Source of the DNA: Mercurialis annua
Lineage: Eukaryota; Streptophyta; Magnoliopsida; Malpighiales; Euphorbiaceae
Length of the DNA stretch: 64,000 nucleotides
NCBI RefSeq assembly: GCF_937616625.2
Contig: NC_065577.1
Span: 21,651,501-21,715,500 of the forward strand
Reading direction: 5' to 3'
Both the position numbers and the translations under genes were made by a program. Shown in pieces: positions 1-13,790 of the stretch (position 1 is its first letter; each line of letters begins with the position of its first letter). A model generated the notes under the pieces. The model was not told the DNA's origin, searched no databases, and saw nothing but the letters and a program-made list of their open reading frames with translations.

Positions 1-2880
1 TTACCATGCTTATGTCGCGTCACAAGTGTCTCTAACGCGTCGTTATGATTATCTGAGCATGGTTAGGTTAGATTACGCAGAGTGTGCGTGAAAATTGAAG
101 CTATATTAGTATGTCGTGTCTGAAGTCTCTTTAACGTGTTGTTCCGATGACCTAAGCATGGTTAGGTTATATTATGCAAAGTGTGCGTGACAAGTGACGC
201 TAGATTAGTATGTCACGTCTTAAGTCTCTTTAACGCGTGTTTCGAATACCTAAGCATGGTTAGGTAGTGTCCGTGAAAAGTGACGCTAGATTAGTATGTC
301 GCGTCTGAAGTCTCTTAAACGCGTCGTTCCGATTACCCAAGCATTGTAAGGTTATATTACGCAAAGTCTTGGTGAAAAGTGCCGCTAGATTAGTGTGTCG
401 CGTCTCAAGTCTCTTTAACGCGTCGTTCCGATTATCTAAGCATGGTTAGGTAGTGTCCGTGAAAAGTGACGCTAGATTAGCATGTCGCGTCTCAAGTCTC
501 TTTGTGTCGTTCTGATTACCTATGCATGGTTAGGTTATATAACATGTGTGCATGAAAACTGTCGCTTGATAGTATGTCGTGTCTCAAGCCTCTTTAACGT
601 GTCGTTTCGATTACCTAAGCATGGTTAGATTATATTACGCAAAGTGTGCGTGAAAAATTACGGTAGATTAGTATGTTACGTCCCAAGTCTCTTAACGTGT
701 CGTTCCGATTACCTATGCACGGTTACGATATATTACGCAAAGAGTGCGTAAAAAGTGACACCAGATTAGTATGGCGTGTTTTAAGTCTCTTTAACGCGTT
801 ATTTGCATACCATGCTTATGTCGCGTCACAAGTGTCTCTAATTAGATTAACCAAAAGTGACTCTAGATTAGTATATCGCGTCTCAGGTCTCTTTAACGTT
901 ACGATTATCTAAGCATGGTTAGGTCAAAGTGTGCGTGAAAAGTGACGCTAGATTAGTATGTCACGTGAAAAGTCTCTCTAACACATGGTTGTGATTCCTA
1001 AGTATGGTTAGGTATGTGTCGTTTCGATTACCATGCTTATTTCGCGTCACAAGTCTCTCTAACGTGTCGTTCCGATTACCTTAGAATGGTTAGGTTATAT
1101 TAGGCTAAGTGTGCGTGAAAAATTACAATAGATTAGTATGTCGCGTCATAAGTCTATTTAACACGTCGTTCCAATTACTTAAGCATGGTTAGGTTATATT
1201 ACACAGAGTGTACGTGAAAAGTGACTCTAGATTAGTATGTCGCGTCTCAAGGCTCTCTAACACGTCGTTCTGATTACCTAAGCATGGTTAGGTTATACTA
1301 CGCAAAGTGTGCGTAAAAAGTGACGCTAGATTAGTATGTCGCATCTCAATTCTCTTTATGGCGTTGTTCAGATTACCTAAGTATGGTTAGGTTATATTAC
1401 ACAAAGCGTGCGTGAAAAGTAACGCTAGATTAGTATGTCGCATCTCAAGTCTCTTTAATGCGCCGTTTCAATTACCTTGCTTATGTCGCATTACAAGTCT
1501 CTCTAACGCGTCGTACCGATTACCTAAGTATGGTTACGTTATATTACACAAATTGTGCATGAAAAGTGAAAATAGATTAGTATGTCACTTCTCAAGTCTC
1601 TTTAACGCGTCGTTCCTATTTCCTAAACATGGTTAGGTTATATTACGCAAAGTGTGCGAGAATAATGACAATATATTAGTATGTCACGTCTCAAGTTTAT
1701 TTAACGCGTCGTTCCTATTACCTAAGTATGGTATGGTTATATTACGCAAGGTGTGCGTGAAAAGTGACGCTAGATTAGTATGTCGCGTCTCAAGTCAATT
1801 TAAGGCGTCTTTCCGATTACCTAAGCATGGTTAGGTTATATTACACAAAGTGCGAGTACAAAGTGACGCTAAATTAGTATGGCGCGTCTCAAGTGACTTT
1901 AACGCGTCGTTCCGATTACCTAAGCATGGTTAGGTTATATTACGCAAAGTTTGCATAAAAAGTGATGCTAGATTAGTATGTCACGTCACAAGTCTCTCTA
2001 ACGCGTCGTTCCAATTACCTAAGCATGGTTATATTATATTACGCAAAGTGTGCATGAAAAGTGACGCTAGTTTATTATGTCGCGTCTCAAGTCTCTTTAA
2101 TGCGTCGTTTGGATTACCTAAGCATGGTTAGATTATATTATGCAAAGTGTGCGTGAAAAGTGACAATAGATTAGTATGTCGCGTCTTAAGTCTCTTTAAC
2201 GCGTTGTTTCAATTACCATGCTCATGTCGCTACACAAGTCTCTTTAACACGTCGTTACGGTTACCAATGTACGGTTAGGTTGTATTACGCAATGTGTGCG
2301 TAAAAAGTAACGCTGGATTAGTATGGCACGTCTCAAGTCTCTTTAACGTGTCGTTTTGATTACCATGCTTATGTCACGTTACAAGTCTCTTTAACACGTC
2401 ATTCTGATTACCAAAGAATGGTTAGGTTATATTACGCAAAGTGTGCGTGAAAAGTTACAATGGATTAGTATGTCGCGTATCAAGTCTATATAACGCCTCG
2501 TTCCGATTACCTAAGCATGGTTAGGTCCGATCACCAAAGCATGGTTAGGTAATATTACGCAATGTGTGCGTAAAAAGTGACGCAAGATTAGTATGGCGCT
2601 CTCAAGTCTCTTTAACGCGTCGTTTCGATTACCATGCTTATGTCACGTTACACGTCTCATTATGACGTCGTTTCAATTACCAAAGCATGGTTAGGTTATA
2701 TTACACAAAGTGTGCGTGAAAAGTGATATTAGTATGTCGCTTCTCAAGTCTCTATAACGCTTCGTTTTGATTACCTAAGCATGGTTAGGTTATTTTACGC
2801 AGAGTGTGCGTGAAAAGTGACGCTAGATTAGTATGTCCGCGTCTCAAGTCTCTTTAACGCGTCGTTCTGATTACCTATGT
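1..2880 (+). repeat. Satellite block 1, forward
   Basis: Tandem 99-bp monomers. Landmarks in order: GATTACCTAAGCATGG, TTAGGTTATATTACGC, AAAGTGTGCGTGAAAAG, TGACGCTAGATTAG, TATGTCGCGTCTCAAG, TCTCTTTAACGCGTCGTTCC. The 48-bp short form appears at about 816, 1029, 1473, 2213, 2361 and 2629; the 148-bp step from 2213 to 2361 is one long plus one short unit. The block is open at the left edge of the window. It ends at about 2880, where monomers reverse strand within an interrupted GATTACCTA. Positions 1-1126 have an inverted copy at 41966-43412. I see no gene or other element in the block. Confidence 0.97.
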
Positions 2881-5108
2881 AGACTTTGCTTATAACCTAA
2901 CCATGTTCAGGTAATCGAAACGGCGAGTTAAAGAGACTTGAGATGCGACATACTAATCTAGCGTCACTTTTCACGCAAACTTTGCGTAATATAACCTAAC
3001 CATGCTTACGAAATCGGAACGCCGCGTTGAAGAGACTTGAGTAGCGACATACTAATCTAGCGTCATTTTTCAGGCACACTTTGCATAATATAACCATGCT
3101 TAGGTAATCGGAAAGACGCGTTAATGTGACTTGAGACGCGACATACTCTAGCGTCACTTTTCACGCACACTTTACGTAATATATTCTAACCATGCTTAGG
3201 TAATCGGAATACGCATTAAAGAGACTTGAGACGCGACGTACTAATCTAGCGTCACTTTTCACGCACACCTTGCGTAAAATAACCTAACCATGCCTAGGTA
3301 ACTGGAACGACGCGTTAAAAAGACTTGAGACACGACAAACAAATCTATTGTCACTTTTCATGTACATTTTGCGTAATATAATCTAACAATGCTTAGGTAA
3401 TCAGAACGACGCGTTAGAGACACTTGTGACGCGACATAAGCACAGTAATCAAAACGACGCGTTAAAGAGACTCGAAACGCGCAATACTAATCTAGCATCA
3501 CTTTTTGCGCACGCTTTGTGTAATATATCCGAACCATGCTTAGGTAATCGGAACGAGGTGTTAAAAAGACTTGCGACGCGACATACTAATCTAGCCGTCA
3601 CTTTTCAGGCAAAGTTTGCATAATTAAACCTAACCATGATTAGGTAATCGAAACGATGCGTTAAAGAGACTTGAGACTCGACATACTAACCTAGCAACAG
3701 TTTTCACGCACACATTGTGTAATATCACCTAACTATGCTTAGGTAATCAGAACGACACGTTAAAGAGACTTGCGACGCGACATTCTAATCTATTATCACT
3801 TTTCACGCATACTTTGTGTAATATAACCTAACCATGCTTTGGTAATCGGAACGACGTGTTAGAGAGACTTGTAACGTGACATAAGCATGGTAATCGAAAC
3901 GATGCGTTTAAAGAGACTTGAGACGTGTTATAAATCTAGCGTCACGTTTTACTCACACTTTGCGTAATATAACTTAACAATGCTTAGGTAATCGTAAACA
4001 AGCGTTAAAGAGACTTGTGACGCGACTTACTAATCTAGCGACTCTTTTAACGTGCACTTGGCATAATAACATAACCATGCTTAGGTAATCGGAACAATGC
4101 GTTAAAGAGACTTGAGATGCGACATACTAATCAAGCGTCACTTTTCACGCACACTTTGCGTAATATAACCTAACCCTAGGTAATAGGAACACGCGTCAAA
4201 GGGACTTGAGACGCGACATACTAATCTAGCTTAACTTTTCACGCACACTTTGAGCAATATAATCTAAACATGCTTAGGTAATCGAAACGACACGTTAGAG
4301 AGACTTGTGACACGGCATACTAATCTAGCGTCACTTTTCACGCACACTTTGCGTAATATAACTTAACCATGCTTAGGTAATAAGAAGGACGCGTTAGAGA
4401 GACTTGGGACGCGACATAAGCATGGAAATCGAAACGACGAGTTAACAAGACTTGAAACACAACATAAGCATGGCAATTGAAACGACGAGTTAATAAGACT
4501 TGAGACGCAACATAAGCATGGCAATCGAAACGACGAGTTAAAAAGACTTGAGACGCGGACGTATTAATATGGCATCACTTTTTACGCAGACTTTTCGCCA
4601 TATGACCTAACCATGCTTAGGTAATCGGAACGACGAGATAAAGAGATTTGAGACGCGACATACTAATCTAGCGTCACTTTTCACGCACACTTTGCGCATA
4701 TAACTAAAACTTGCTTAGGTAATCGGAACGACGCGTTAGAGACACTTGTGACGCAACATAAGAATGGCTATCGAAACGACGCGTTTAAGAGACTTGAGAC
4801 GCGCCATACTAATCTAGCGTCACTTTTTACGCAGACTTCGCGTAATATAACCTAACCATGCTTAGGTAATCGGAACGACGAGTTAAAGAGACTTGAGAAG
4901 CGACATACTAATCAAGCATCACCTTTCACGCACACTTTACGTAATATAACTAAACCACGCTTAGGTAATCGAAACGATGAGTTAAAGAGACTTGAGACGC
5001 GACATACTAATCTAGCGTTACTTTTCACACACACTACCTAACCATGCTTAGGTAATCGGAACAATAACCTAACAATGCTTAGGTAATCGGGACAATAACC
5101 TAACAATG
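2881..5108 (-). repeat. Satellite block 2, reverse
   Basis: The same 99/48-bp satellite on the opposite strand, reading CCATGCTTAGGTAATCGGAA then CGACGCGTTAAAGAGACTTG. A run of consecutive short units at about 4420-4560 (repeated CATAAGCATGGCAAT) is a useful landmark: it recurs inverted at 56755-56905 and 63005-63155. The left end abuts forward monomers at 2880. The right end is a cluster of truncated 31-bp pieces at 5047-5108. Much of the block is an inverted copy of 56226-58200. Confidence 0.96.
5047..5108. repeat. 31-bp truncated-monomer tandem pair
   Basis: Two 31-bp units starting CTTAGGTAATCGG and ending TAACCTAACAATG, starting at 5047 and 5078 and differing at one visible base. Each is a satellite monomer stripped to its CCTAA/TTAGG end. 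They lie directly against the strand switch at 5108. The same structure in reverse complement, with small differences, is at 62461-62520; a partial version is at 56226-56280. Confidence 0.85.
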
Positions 5109-6572
5109 TTGCGTCTCAAGGGTCTTTAACGCGTTGTTCAGATTAACTAAGCATGATTAGGTTATATTACGCAAAGTGTGCGTGAAAAGTGAAGCTAGAT
5201 TAGTATGTCGCGTCTCAAGTCTCTTTAACGCGTCGTTCTGATTACCTAAGCATGATTAGGTTATATTACGCAAGGTGTGCGTGAAAGTGACGCTAGATTA
5301 GTATGTCGTGTCTCAAGGCTCTTTAACGCGTTGTTCTGAGTACCTAAGCATGGTTAGGTTATATTACGCGATGTGTGGTTGAAAAGTGACGCTAGATTAG
5401 TATGTCGCGTCTCAAGTATCTTTAATGTGTCGTTTTGATTACCATGCTTATGTTACGTCACAATTCTCTCTAACGCGTCGTTCCGATTACCTAAGCATGG
5501 TTAGGTTATATTACACAAAGTGTGCGTGAAAAGTAACAATAAATTAGTAAGTCGTGTCTCAAGTAGATTTAACGCGTCGTTGAAATTACCTAACCATGCT
5601 TAGGTTATATTACGCAAAGTGAGTGTGAAAAGTGACGCTAGCTTAGTATGTCGCGTCTCAGTTCTCTTTAACGCGTTGTTCCTATTAACTAATTATGGTT
5701 AGGTTATATTACGAAAAGTGTGCATGAAAAGTGACACTAGATTAGTATGTCGCGTCACAAGTCTCTTTAACGCGTCGTTTCGATTACCATGCTTATCTCG
5801 CGTCACAAGTCACTTTCACGCGTCGTTTCGATTACTATGCTTATGTCGCGTCACAAGTCTATCTAACGCGTCGTTCCAATTACCTAAGAATAGATAGGTT
5901 ATATTACAAAAAGTGTGCGGTAAAAGTGAAAATAGATTAGTATGTCGCGTATCAAGTCTCTTTAACGCATCGTTTCGATTACCTAAGTATGGTTAGGTTA
6001 TATTACTCAAAGAGTGAGTGAATAGTGGTAGATTAGTATGTCGTGTCTCAAGTCTCTTTAACGCGTCATTCCGATTACTTAAGCATGGTAAGGTTATATT
6101 ACGCAAAGTTTGAGTAAAAAGTGACGCTAAAATAGTATGGAGCATCTCAAGTCTTTTTAACGTGTCATTCCGATAACCTAAGCATGGTTAGGTTATGTTA
6201 CGCAAAGTGTGTGTAAAAAGGGAGGCAACATTAGTATGTCGTGTTTCAAGTCTCTTTAACGCGTTGTTCAGATTACCTATGCATGGTTAGGCTGTATTAC
6301 GCAAAGTGTGCTCGAAAAGTGACGTTAGATTAGTATGGCGCATCTCAAGTCTCTTTAATGCGTCGTTCCGATTACCTAAGATTGGCTAGGTTATATTACG
6401 CAAAGTGTGCATGACAAGTGACGCTAGACTAGTATGTCATGTCTTAAGTCTCTTTAACGCGTCGTTCCGATTACCTAAGCTTGGTTAAGTAATTTTACAC
6501 AAAGTGCGCGTGAAAAGTTACGCTGGATTAGTATGTCGCGTCTCAAGGCTCTTTAACGTGTCGTTCGATTAT
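5109..6572 (+). repeat. Satellite block 3, forward
   Basis: Forward-strand satellite of 1.46 kb. It carries the 'AAGTGAAGCTAG' monomer variant at about 5188, which marks one phase of the 1.7-1.9-kb higher-order repeat and recurs at 14912, 16631, 18543 and 26792. Both bounding strand switches are preserved, inverted, on the right side of the window (62461 and 60724). No non-satellite sequence seen. Confidence 0.95.
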
Positions 6573-8362
6573 CTTTTCACGCACACTATGCGTAATATAA
6601 CCTAACCATGCTTATGTAATCGGAACGACGTGTTAAAGAGACTTGAGACGCGACATACTAATCTATTGATCCTTTTTATGCACACTTTGCGTACTATAAC
6701 CTAACCATGCTTAGGTAATCGGAACGATGCGTTAGACAGACTTGTGACGTGACATAAGCATGGTAATCGAAACCACGCATTAATGAGATTGGAGAAGCGA
6801 CATACTAATCTAGCGTCACTTTTCACGCAAACTTTGCCGTATTATAATCTTACCATGCTTATGTAATCGGAACGACGCATTAAAGTGCCTTGAGGCGCGA
6901 TATACTAATCTAGCATTACTTTTCATGCACACCTTGCGTAATATAACCAAACCATGCTTAGGTAATAGGAACGACGCGTTAGAGAGAATTGAGACGCAAC
7001 ATACTAATCTAACGTCACCTTTTTTCCGCACACTTTTTGTAATATAACCTAACCATGCTTAGGTAATCGGAACGACGCGTTAAAGAGACTTGTGACGCGA
7101 GATAAGTATAGTAATCGAAACGACGAGTTAAAGAGACTTGAGACGAAACATACTAATCTAGCGTCACTTGTTACGCACACTTTACGTAATATAACCTAAC
7201 CATGTTTAGGTAATTGGAACGACGCGTCAAAGAGAGTTGAGACTAGACATACTAATCTAGCGTCACTTTTCACGCACACTTTGCATAATATAACCTAACT
7301 ATACTTAGGTAATAGGAACGACGCGTTAAGAGACTTAAGACGCGACATACGAATCTATTTATCCTTTTCACGCACACTTTGCGTACTATAGCCTAACCAT
7401 GCTTAGGTAATCGAACAACGCGTTAGAGAGACTTGTGACGCGACATACTAATTTAGCGTAACTTTTCACGCACACTTTGCGTAATATAACCTAACCATGC
7501 TTAGGTAATCGGAAGGACGCGTTAAATAGACTTGAGACACGACATACTAATCTATCATTACTTTTCACGCACACTTTGCGTATTATAACCTAACCATGCT
7601 TATGGTAATCGGAACGACGCGTTAGAGAGACTTGAGACGCGACATACTAATCTAGCGTCACTTTTCAAGCACACCTTGCGTAATATAACCTAACCATGCT
7701 TATGTAATTGGAACGACACATTAAAAAGCCTTCAGACGCGACATACTAATCTAGCGTCACTTTTCAAGCACACCTTGCGTAATATAACCTAACCATGCTT
7801 AGGTAATCAGAACGACGCCTTAAAGAGACTTGAGATGCGACATACTAATCTAACTTCAGTTTACAAGCACACGTTGCTGAATATAACCTAACCATTCTTA
7901 GGTAATCGGAACGATGCATTAAAGAGACTTGAGACACGGCATACTAATCTAGCGTCACTTTTCACGCACTCTTTGTGTAATATAACGTAACCATTTTTAG
8001 GTAATCGGAACGACGCATTAAAGAGACTTGAGAAGCGACATACTAATCTATTGTTACTTTTCAAGCACATTTTGCGTAATATAACCTAAACATGCTTAGG
8101 TAATCGGAACAACGCGCTAGAGAGACTTGTGATGCGACATAAGCATGGTAACCGAAGTGATGCGTCAAAGACACTTATGACTCAACATACTAATCTAGTG
8201 TAACGTTTCACGCAAACTTTGCATAATATAACCTAACAATGCTTAGGTAATTGGAACGACGCGTTAAAGAGGATTAAGACGCGACATACTAATCTTGCGT
8301 CACTTTTCACGCACACCTTGCGTAATATAACCTAACCATGCTTAGGTAATCGGCACGACTAG

Positions 8363-8666
8363 TTAGATATAGACTGGATATGCGACATACTAATCTATTG
8401 TCATTTTTCACGCACACTTTGCGTAATATAACCTAACGATTCTTAGGTAATCAGAACGACGCGTTAAAAAGACTTGAGACGCGTCAAACCATCCTATTGT
8501 TATATTTCACACACTTAGATATAGACTGGATATGCGACATACTAATCTATTGTCATTTTTCACGCACACTTTGCGTAATATAACCTAACGATTCTTAGGT
8601 AATCAGAACGACGCGTTAAAAAGACTTGAGACGCGTCAAACCATCCTATTGTTATATTTCACACAC
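8363..8666 (-). repeat. Perfect 152-bp tandem duplication
   Basis: Copies 8363-8514 and 8515-8666 are identical by direct reading; both begin TTAGATATAGACTGGATATG and end ATATTTCACACAC. The unit spans roughly one and a half monomers. The inverted homologue near 58770-58960 has only one copy, so the duplication postdates the separation of these two segments. Perfect identity within an array where neighbouring monomers differ by several percent implies a recent event. Confidence 0.93.
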
Positions 8667-11199
8667 AATTTGCGTACGTACTATAACCTAACCATGTTTA
8701 GGTAACAGGAACGACGCGTTAAATACTTGTGATGCGACATAAGCAAGATAATCGAAACGACGCATTAAAGAGCCTTGAGACACGGCATACTAATCTAGCG
8801 TCAGTTTTCACGCAAACTTTGCATAATATAACCTAACCATGCTTAGGTAATTGGAACGACGCATTAAAGAGACTTGAGATGCGACATACTAATCTAGCGT
8901 CACGTTTCACGAAAACTTTGCATAATATAACCTAACCATGCTTAGGTATTCGCAACGGCGCATTAAAGAGACTTGAGACGCGACATACTAATGTAGCGTC
9001 ACTTTTCACGCAAACTTTGCATAATATAACCTATCCATGCTTACGTAATCGCAACGACCCATTAAAGAGCCTTGAGAATACTAATCTAGCGTTACTTTTC
9101 TCGCACACTTTGTGAAATATAACCAAACCATTCAGTGGTAATCGGAACGACGCGATAAAGAAACTTGAGACGCGAAATACTAATCTAGCGTCACTTTTCA
9201 CGCACTCTTTGCGTAATATAACCTAACCATAAGTGTAATCGGAACGACGCGTTAAATAGACTTGAGACGCGACCTACTAATTTAATGTCATTTTTCAAGC
9301 ACACTTTGCGTAATATAACCCAACCATGCTTAGCTAATCGGAACAACGCTTTAGAGAGACTTGTGACGCGACATAAGCACGGTAATCGAAACGACGCGTT
9401 AAAGAGACTGCAGACGCGGCATACTAATCTAGCGTCACTTTTTACGCAAACTTTGCGTAATATAACCTAACCATGCTTAGGTAATCAGAACGACGCGTTA
9501 ATGAGACTTCTGACGCACCATACTTATCTAGCGTCACTTTTCACGCCACTTTGATATAACCTAACCATGCTTAGGTAATCGGAATGACGCGTTAAACAGA
9601 CTTTTGACGCGACATACTAATCTAGCTTCACTTTTCGAGCATGCTTTGCGTAATATAACCTAACCATGCTTTGGTAATCGGAACGACGCGTTAAATAGAA
9701 TTTATACGCGACATACTAATCTATAGTCACTTTTCACGCACACTTTGCGTACTATAACCTAACCATGCTTAAGGTAATCGGAACGACGCATTAAAGAGAC
9801 TTGAGGCGCAACATATTAATCAATTGTTACTTTTCACGCACACTTAACCTAACCATGCTTAGGCAATCAGAACGACGCGTTAGAGAGACTTGTGACGTGA
9901 CATAAGCATGGCAATCAAAACGACGCGTTAAAGAGACTTGAGACGCGACATACTAATCTACCGTCACTTTTTGCGCAAACTTTGCATAATATAACCATGC
10001 TTAGGTAATTGGAACGACGCATTAAAGAGCCTTAAGACGTGACATACTATCTAGCGTCACTTTTCACGCACATCTTGCGTAATATTACATAACAATGCTT
10101 AGGTAATCGGAACGACGCATTACAGAGACTTGAGACGGGACATACTAATCTAGCGTTACTTTTCTTGCACATTTTGCGTAATATAACCTAACCATTCTTG
10201 GGTAATCGGAACGACGCGTTAAAGAGACTTGAGACGCGACATACTAATCTAGCGTCATGTTTCACGCACTCTTTGCATAATACAACCTAACCATTCTTAG
10301 GTCATCGGAACAATGCGTTAAAGAGACTTGAGACACGACATACTAATTCAGCGTCACTTTCTACGCACACTTTGCGTAATATAATCTAACCATGCTTAGG
10401 TAATCGGAACGACGCGTTAAAGAAACTTGTGACGCGACATACTAATATAACCTAACCATGTTTAAGTAATCGGAAAAACGTGTTAAAGAGAAATGAGACG
10501 CGACATACTAATCTAGCGTCACTTTTCACGCACGCTTTGTGTAATATAACCTAACCATGCTTAGGTAATCAGAACGACGCGTAAATAGACTTGATACGCG
10601 GCATACTAATCTATTGTTACATTTCACGCACACTTTGTGTAATATAACTTAAACATGCTTAGGTAATCGGAACGACGCGATAAAGAGACTTGAGACGCGA
10701 TATACTAATCTATTGTTACTTTTTACGCACACTTTGCGTACTATAACCTAACCATGCTTAGGTAATAAGAAACACGCGTTAGAGAGACTTGAGACGCGAC
10801 ATAAGTATGGTAATTGAAGCGACGCGTTAAAGTGACTTGAGAGGTGACATACTAATCTAGCGTCACTTTTTACGCAAACTTTGCATAAAATAACTTATCC
10901 ATGCTTATAAACGGCGCATTAAAGAGCCTTTGTACGCGGCATATAATCTAGGGTCACTTTTATGCACACCTTGCGTAATATAACCTAACCATACTTAGGT
11001 AATTGGAACGACGCATTAAAGAGACAGATTAGTGTTACTTTTCTCGCACACTCGCAATATAGCCTAACCATTCTTGGGTAATCGGAACGACGCGTTGAAG
11101 AGACTTGAGACGCGACATACTAATCCTGCGTCACTTTTCACGCACTCTTTGCGTAATATAACCTAACCACCCTTAGGTAATCGGAACGACGCGTTCAAG

Positions 11200-12010
11200 T
11201 ATCTAGCATCACTTTTCACGCACACTTTGCATAATATAACCTTACAACACCTAGGTAATCGGAACGACGCGTTAAAGAGACTTGTGACGCGATATAGTAA
11301 TCTAGAGTCACTTTTCACGCACACTTTGCGTTATATAACCTAACCATGCATTGGTAATCGGAACAGAGCGTTAAAGGGAACTTGTGACGCGACATAATAA
11401 TCTAGCGTCACTTTCAACGCACACTTTGCGTAATATAACCTGCTCTAAAGAGACTTGTGACACGACATACTTATATAGCGTCACTTTTCAGGCACACTAT
11501 CCGTAACATAACCTAACCACGCATAGGTAATCGGAACGACGCGTTCAAGAGACTTGAAACGCGACATACCACTAATCTAACATCACTTTTCATGCTCACT
11601 TTGCGTAATATAACCTAAGCATGCTTATGTAATCGGAATGACGCGTTAAAGAGACTTGTGACGCAACATACTACTAATCTAGCGTCACTTTAACGCACAC
11701 TTTATGTTATATAACCTAACCATGCCTTGGTAATCGGAACGACTCGTTAAAAAGACTTGTGACGCGACATAGTAATTTAGAGTCACTTTTCACGCACACT
11801 GCATAATATAGCCTAACTATGCATAGGGAATCAGAACAGCGCGTTGAAGAGACTTGTGACGCGACATACTAATCTACCGTCACTTTTAAGGCACACTTAG
11901 CGTAATATAACCGAATCATGCCTAGGTAATCGGAATGACGCAATAAAGAGACTTGTGACGCGACATACTAATCTAGCGTCACTTTTCACGCAAACTTTGC
12001 CTAATATAAC
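11200..12010 (-). repeat. Long-monomer-only sub-array, about 474-bp higher-order unit
   Basis: Consecutive full-length monomers, without the 48-bp short form, most of them carrying ACTTGTGACGCG (the CACAAG state normally found in short units). Diagnostic variants recur about 474 bp apart: TAGAGTCAC at about 11294 and 11768, and CATGCATTGG against CATGCCTTGG. ACATACCACTAATC and ACATACTACTAATC share a 3-bp insertion within the array. I found no inverted partner elsewhere in the window. Boundaries are approximate. Confidence 0.65.
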
Positions 12011-12309
12011 CTAACCATGCTTAGGTAATCGGAATGACGCATTAAAGACACTTGAGTTTGGACATACTAATCGAGCGTCACTTTTCACTCACATTAAGCG
12101 TAATATAACATAACCATGCTTAGGTAATCGGAACGGCGCGTTAAAGAGACTTTAGACACGACATACTAATCTATTGATCCTTTTCACGCACACTTTGCGT
12201 ACAATAACCTAACCATGCTTAAGTAATCGGAACGACGCATTAAAGAGCCTTAAGACGCGACATACTAATATATTTTTACTTTTCACGCACACTTTGCGTA
12301 ATATAACCT

Positions 12310-13790
12310 AACCATGCTTATGAAATCGGAACGACGCGTTAAAGAGACTTGAGATGCGACATACTAATCAATTGATCCTTTTCACGCATACTTTGCGTAC
12401 TATAATATAACCATGCTTAGGTAATACGCGTTAGAGAGACTTTTGACGCGACATAAGCATGGTAATCGAAATGACGCGTTACAGAGACTTGAGATACTAA
12501 TCTAACGTCACTTTTCACGCAAACTTTGTGTAATATAAACCTAACCATACTTAGGTAGTCGAAACGACGCAATAAAGAGCCTTGAGACGCGACATACTAA
12601 TCTAGCGTCACTTTTCACGCACACATTGCGTAATATAACCTAATCATGCTTAGGTAATAGGAACGACGCGTGAAATAGACGTGAGACGCGACATATTAAT
12701 TCTGTTGTCATTTTTCACGCAACGTTTGCATAATATAACCTAACCAAACTTAGGTAATCGGAACGACGCGTTAAAGATACTTTAGACGCAACATACTAAT
12801 CTATTTTCACTTTTCATACACACTTTGCGTATTATAACCTAACCATTCTTGGGTAATCGGAACGACACTAATCTAGTGTCATTTTTTACGCACTCTTTGC
12901 GTAATATAAGTAACCATGCTTAGGTAATCGGAACAACGCGTTTAAAGAGTTTTGAGACGCGATATACTAATCTAGCGTCACTTTTCACGGACATTTTGCG
13001 TAATATAACCTTAGCATGCTTAGGAAATTGGAACGACGCGTTAGATAAACTTATGACGCGACATACTAATCTATTGTCATTTTTCACACATACTTTGCGT
13101 AATAATATAACCTAACCATACTGAAGTAATTGGAACAATGCGTTAAATAGACTTGAGACGCGACATACTAATCTATTGTCATTTTTCACGCACATTTTGC
13201 GTTATAACCTAACCATGCTTAGGAATATAATGTCACTTTTCACACACACTTTGTGTAATATAACCTAACCATGCTTATGTAATCGGAACGACGCGTTAAA
13301 GAGACTTGAGATGCGACATACTAATCTATTGATCCTTTTCACGCATACTTTGCGTACTATAATATAACCATGCTTAGGTAATAAGTGTTAGAGAGACTTT
13401 TGACACAACATAAGCATGGTAATCGAAATGACGCGTTACATAGACTTGAGACGAGATATACTAATCTAACGTCACTTTTCACGCAAACTTTGTGTAATAT
13501 AACCTAACCATACTTAGGTAATCGAAACGACGCAATAAAGAGTCTTGAGACGCGACATACTAATCTAGCGTCACTTTTCACGCACACCTTGCGTAATATA
13601 ACCTAACCATGCTTAGGTAATAGGAACGACGCGTGAAATAGACGTGAGACGCGACATATTAATTCTGTTGACATTTTTAACCCAACTTATGCATAATATA
13701 ACCTAACCAAACTTAGGTAATCGGAACAACGCATTAAAGATACTTTAGACGCAACATACTAATCTATTGTCACTTTTCATACAAACTTTG
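12310..13790 (-). repeat. Direct duplication, offset about 963 bp
   Basis: The region around 12310-12800 recurs at about 13270-13790. Shared rare variants include ATTGATCCTTTTCACGCATA, the shortened CCATGCTTAGGTAATA before a GTTAGAGAGAC, and GTGAAATAGACGTGAGACG followed by ATATTAATTCTG (12661 and 13624, giving the 963-bp offset). Small indels separate the copies. Part of the intervening sequence (12840-13160) has its own copy at 14440-14790, offset about 1622 bp, so the higher-order repeats overlap. Confidence 0.75.
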
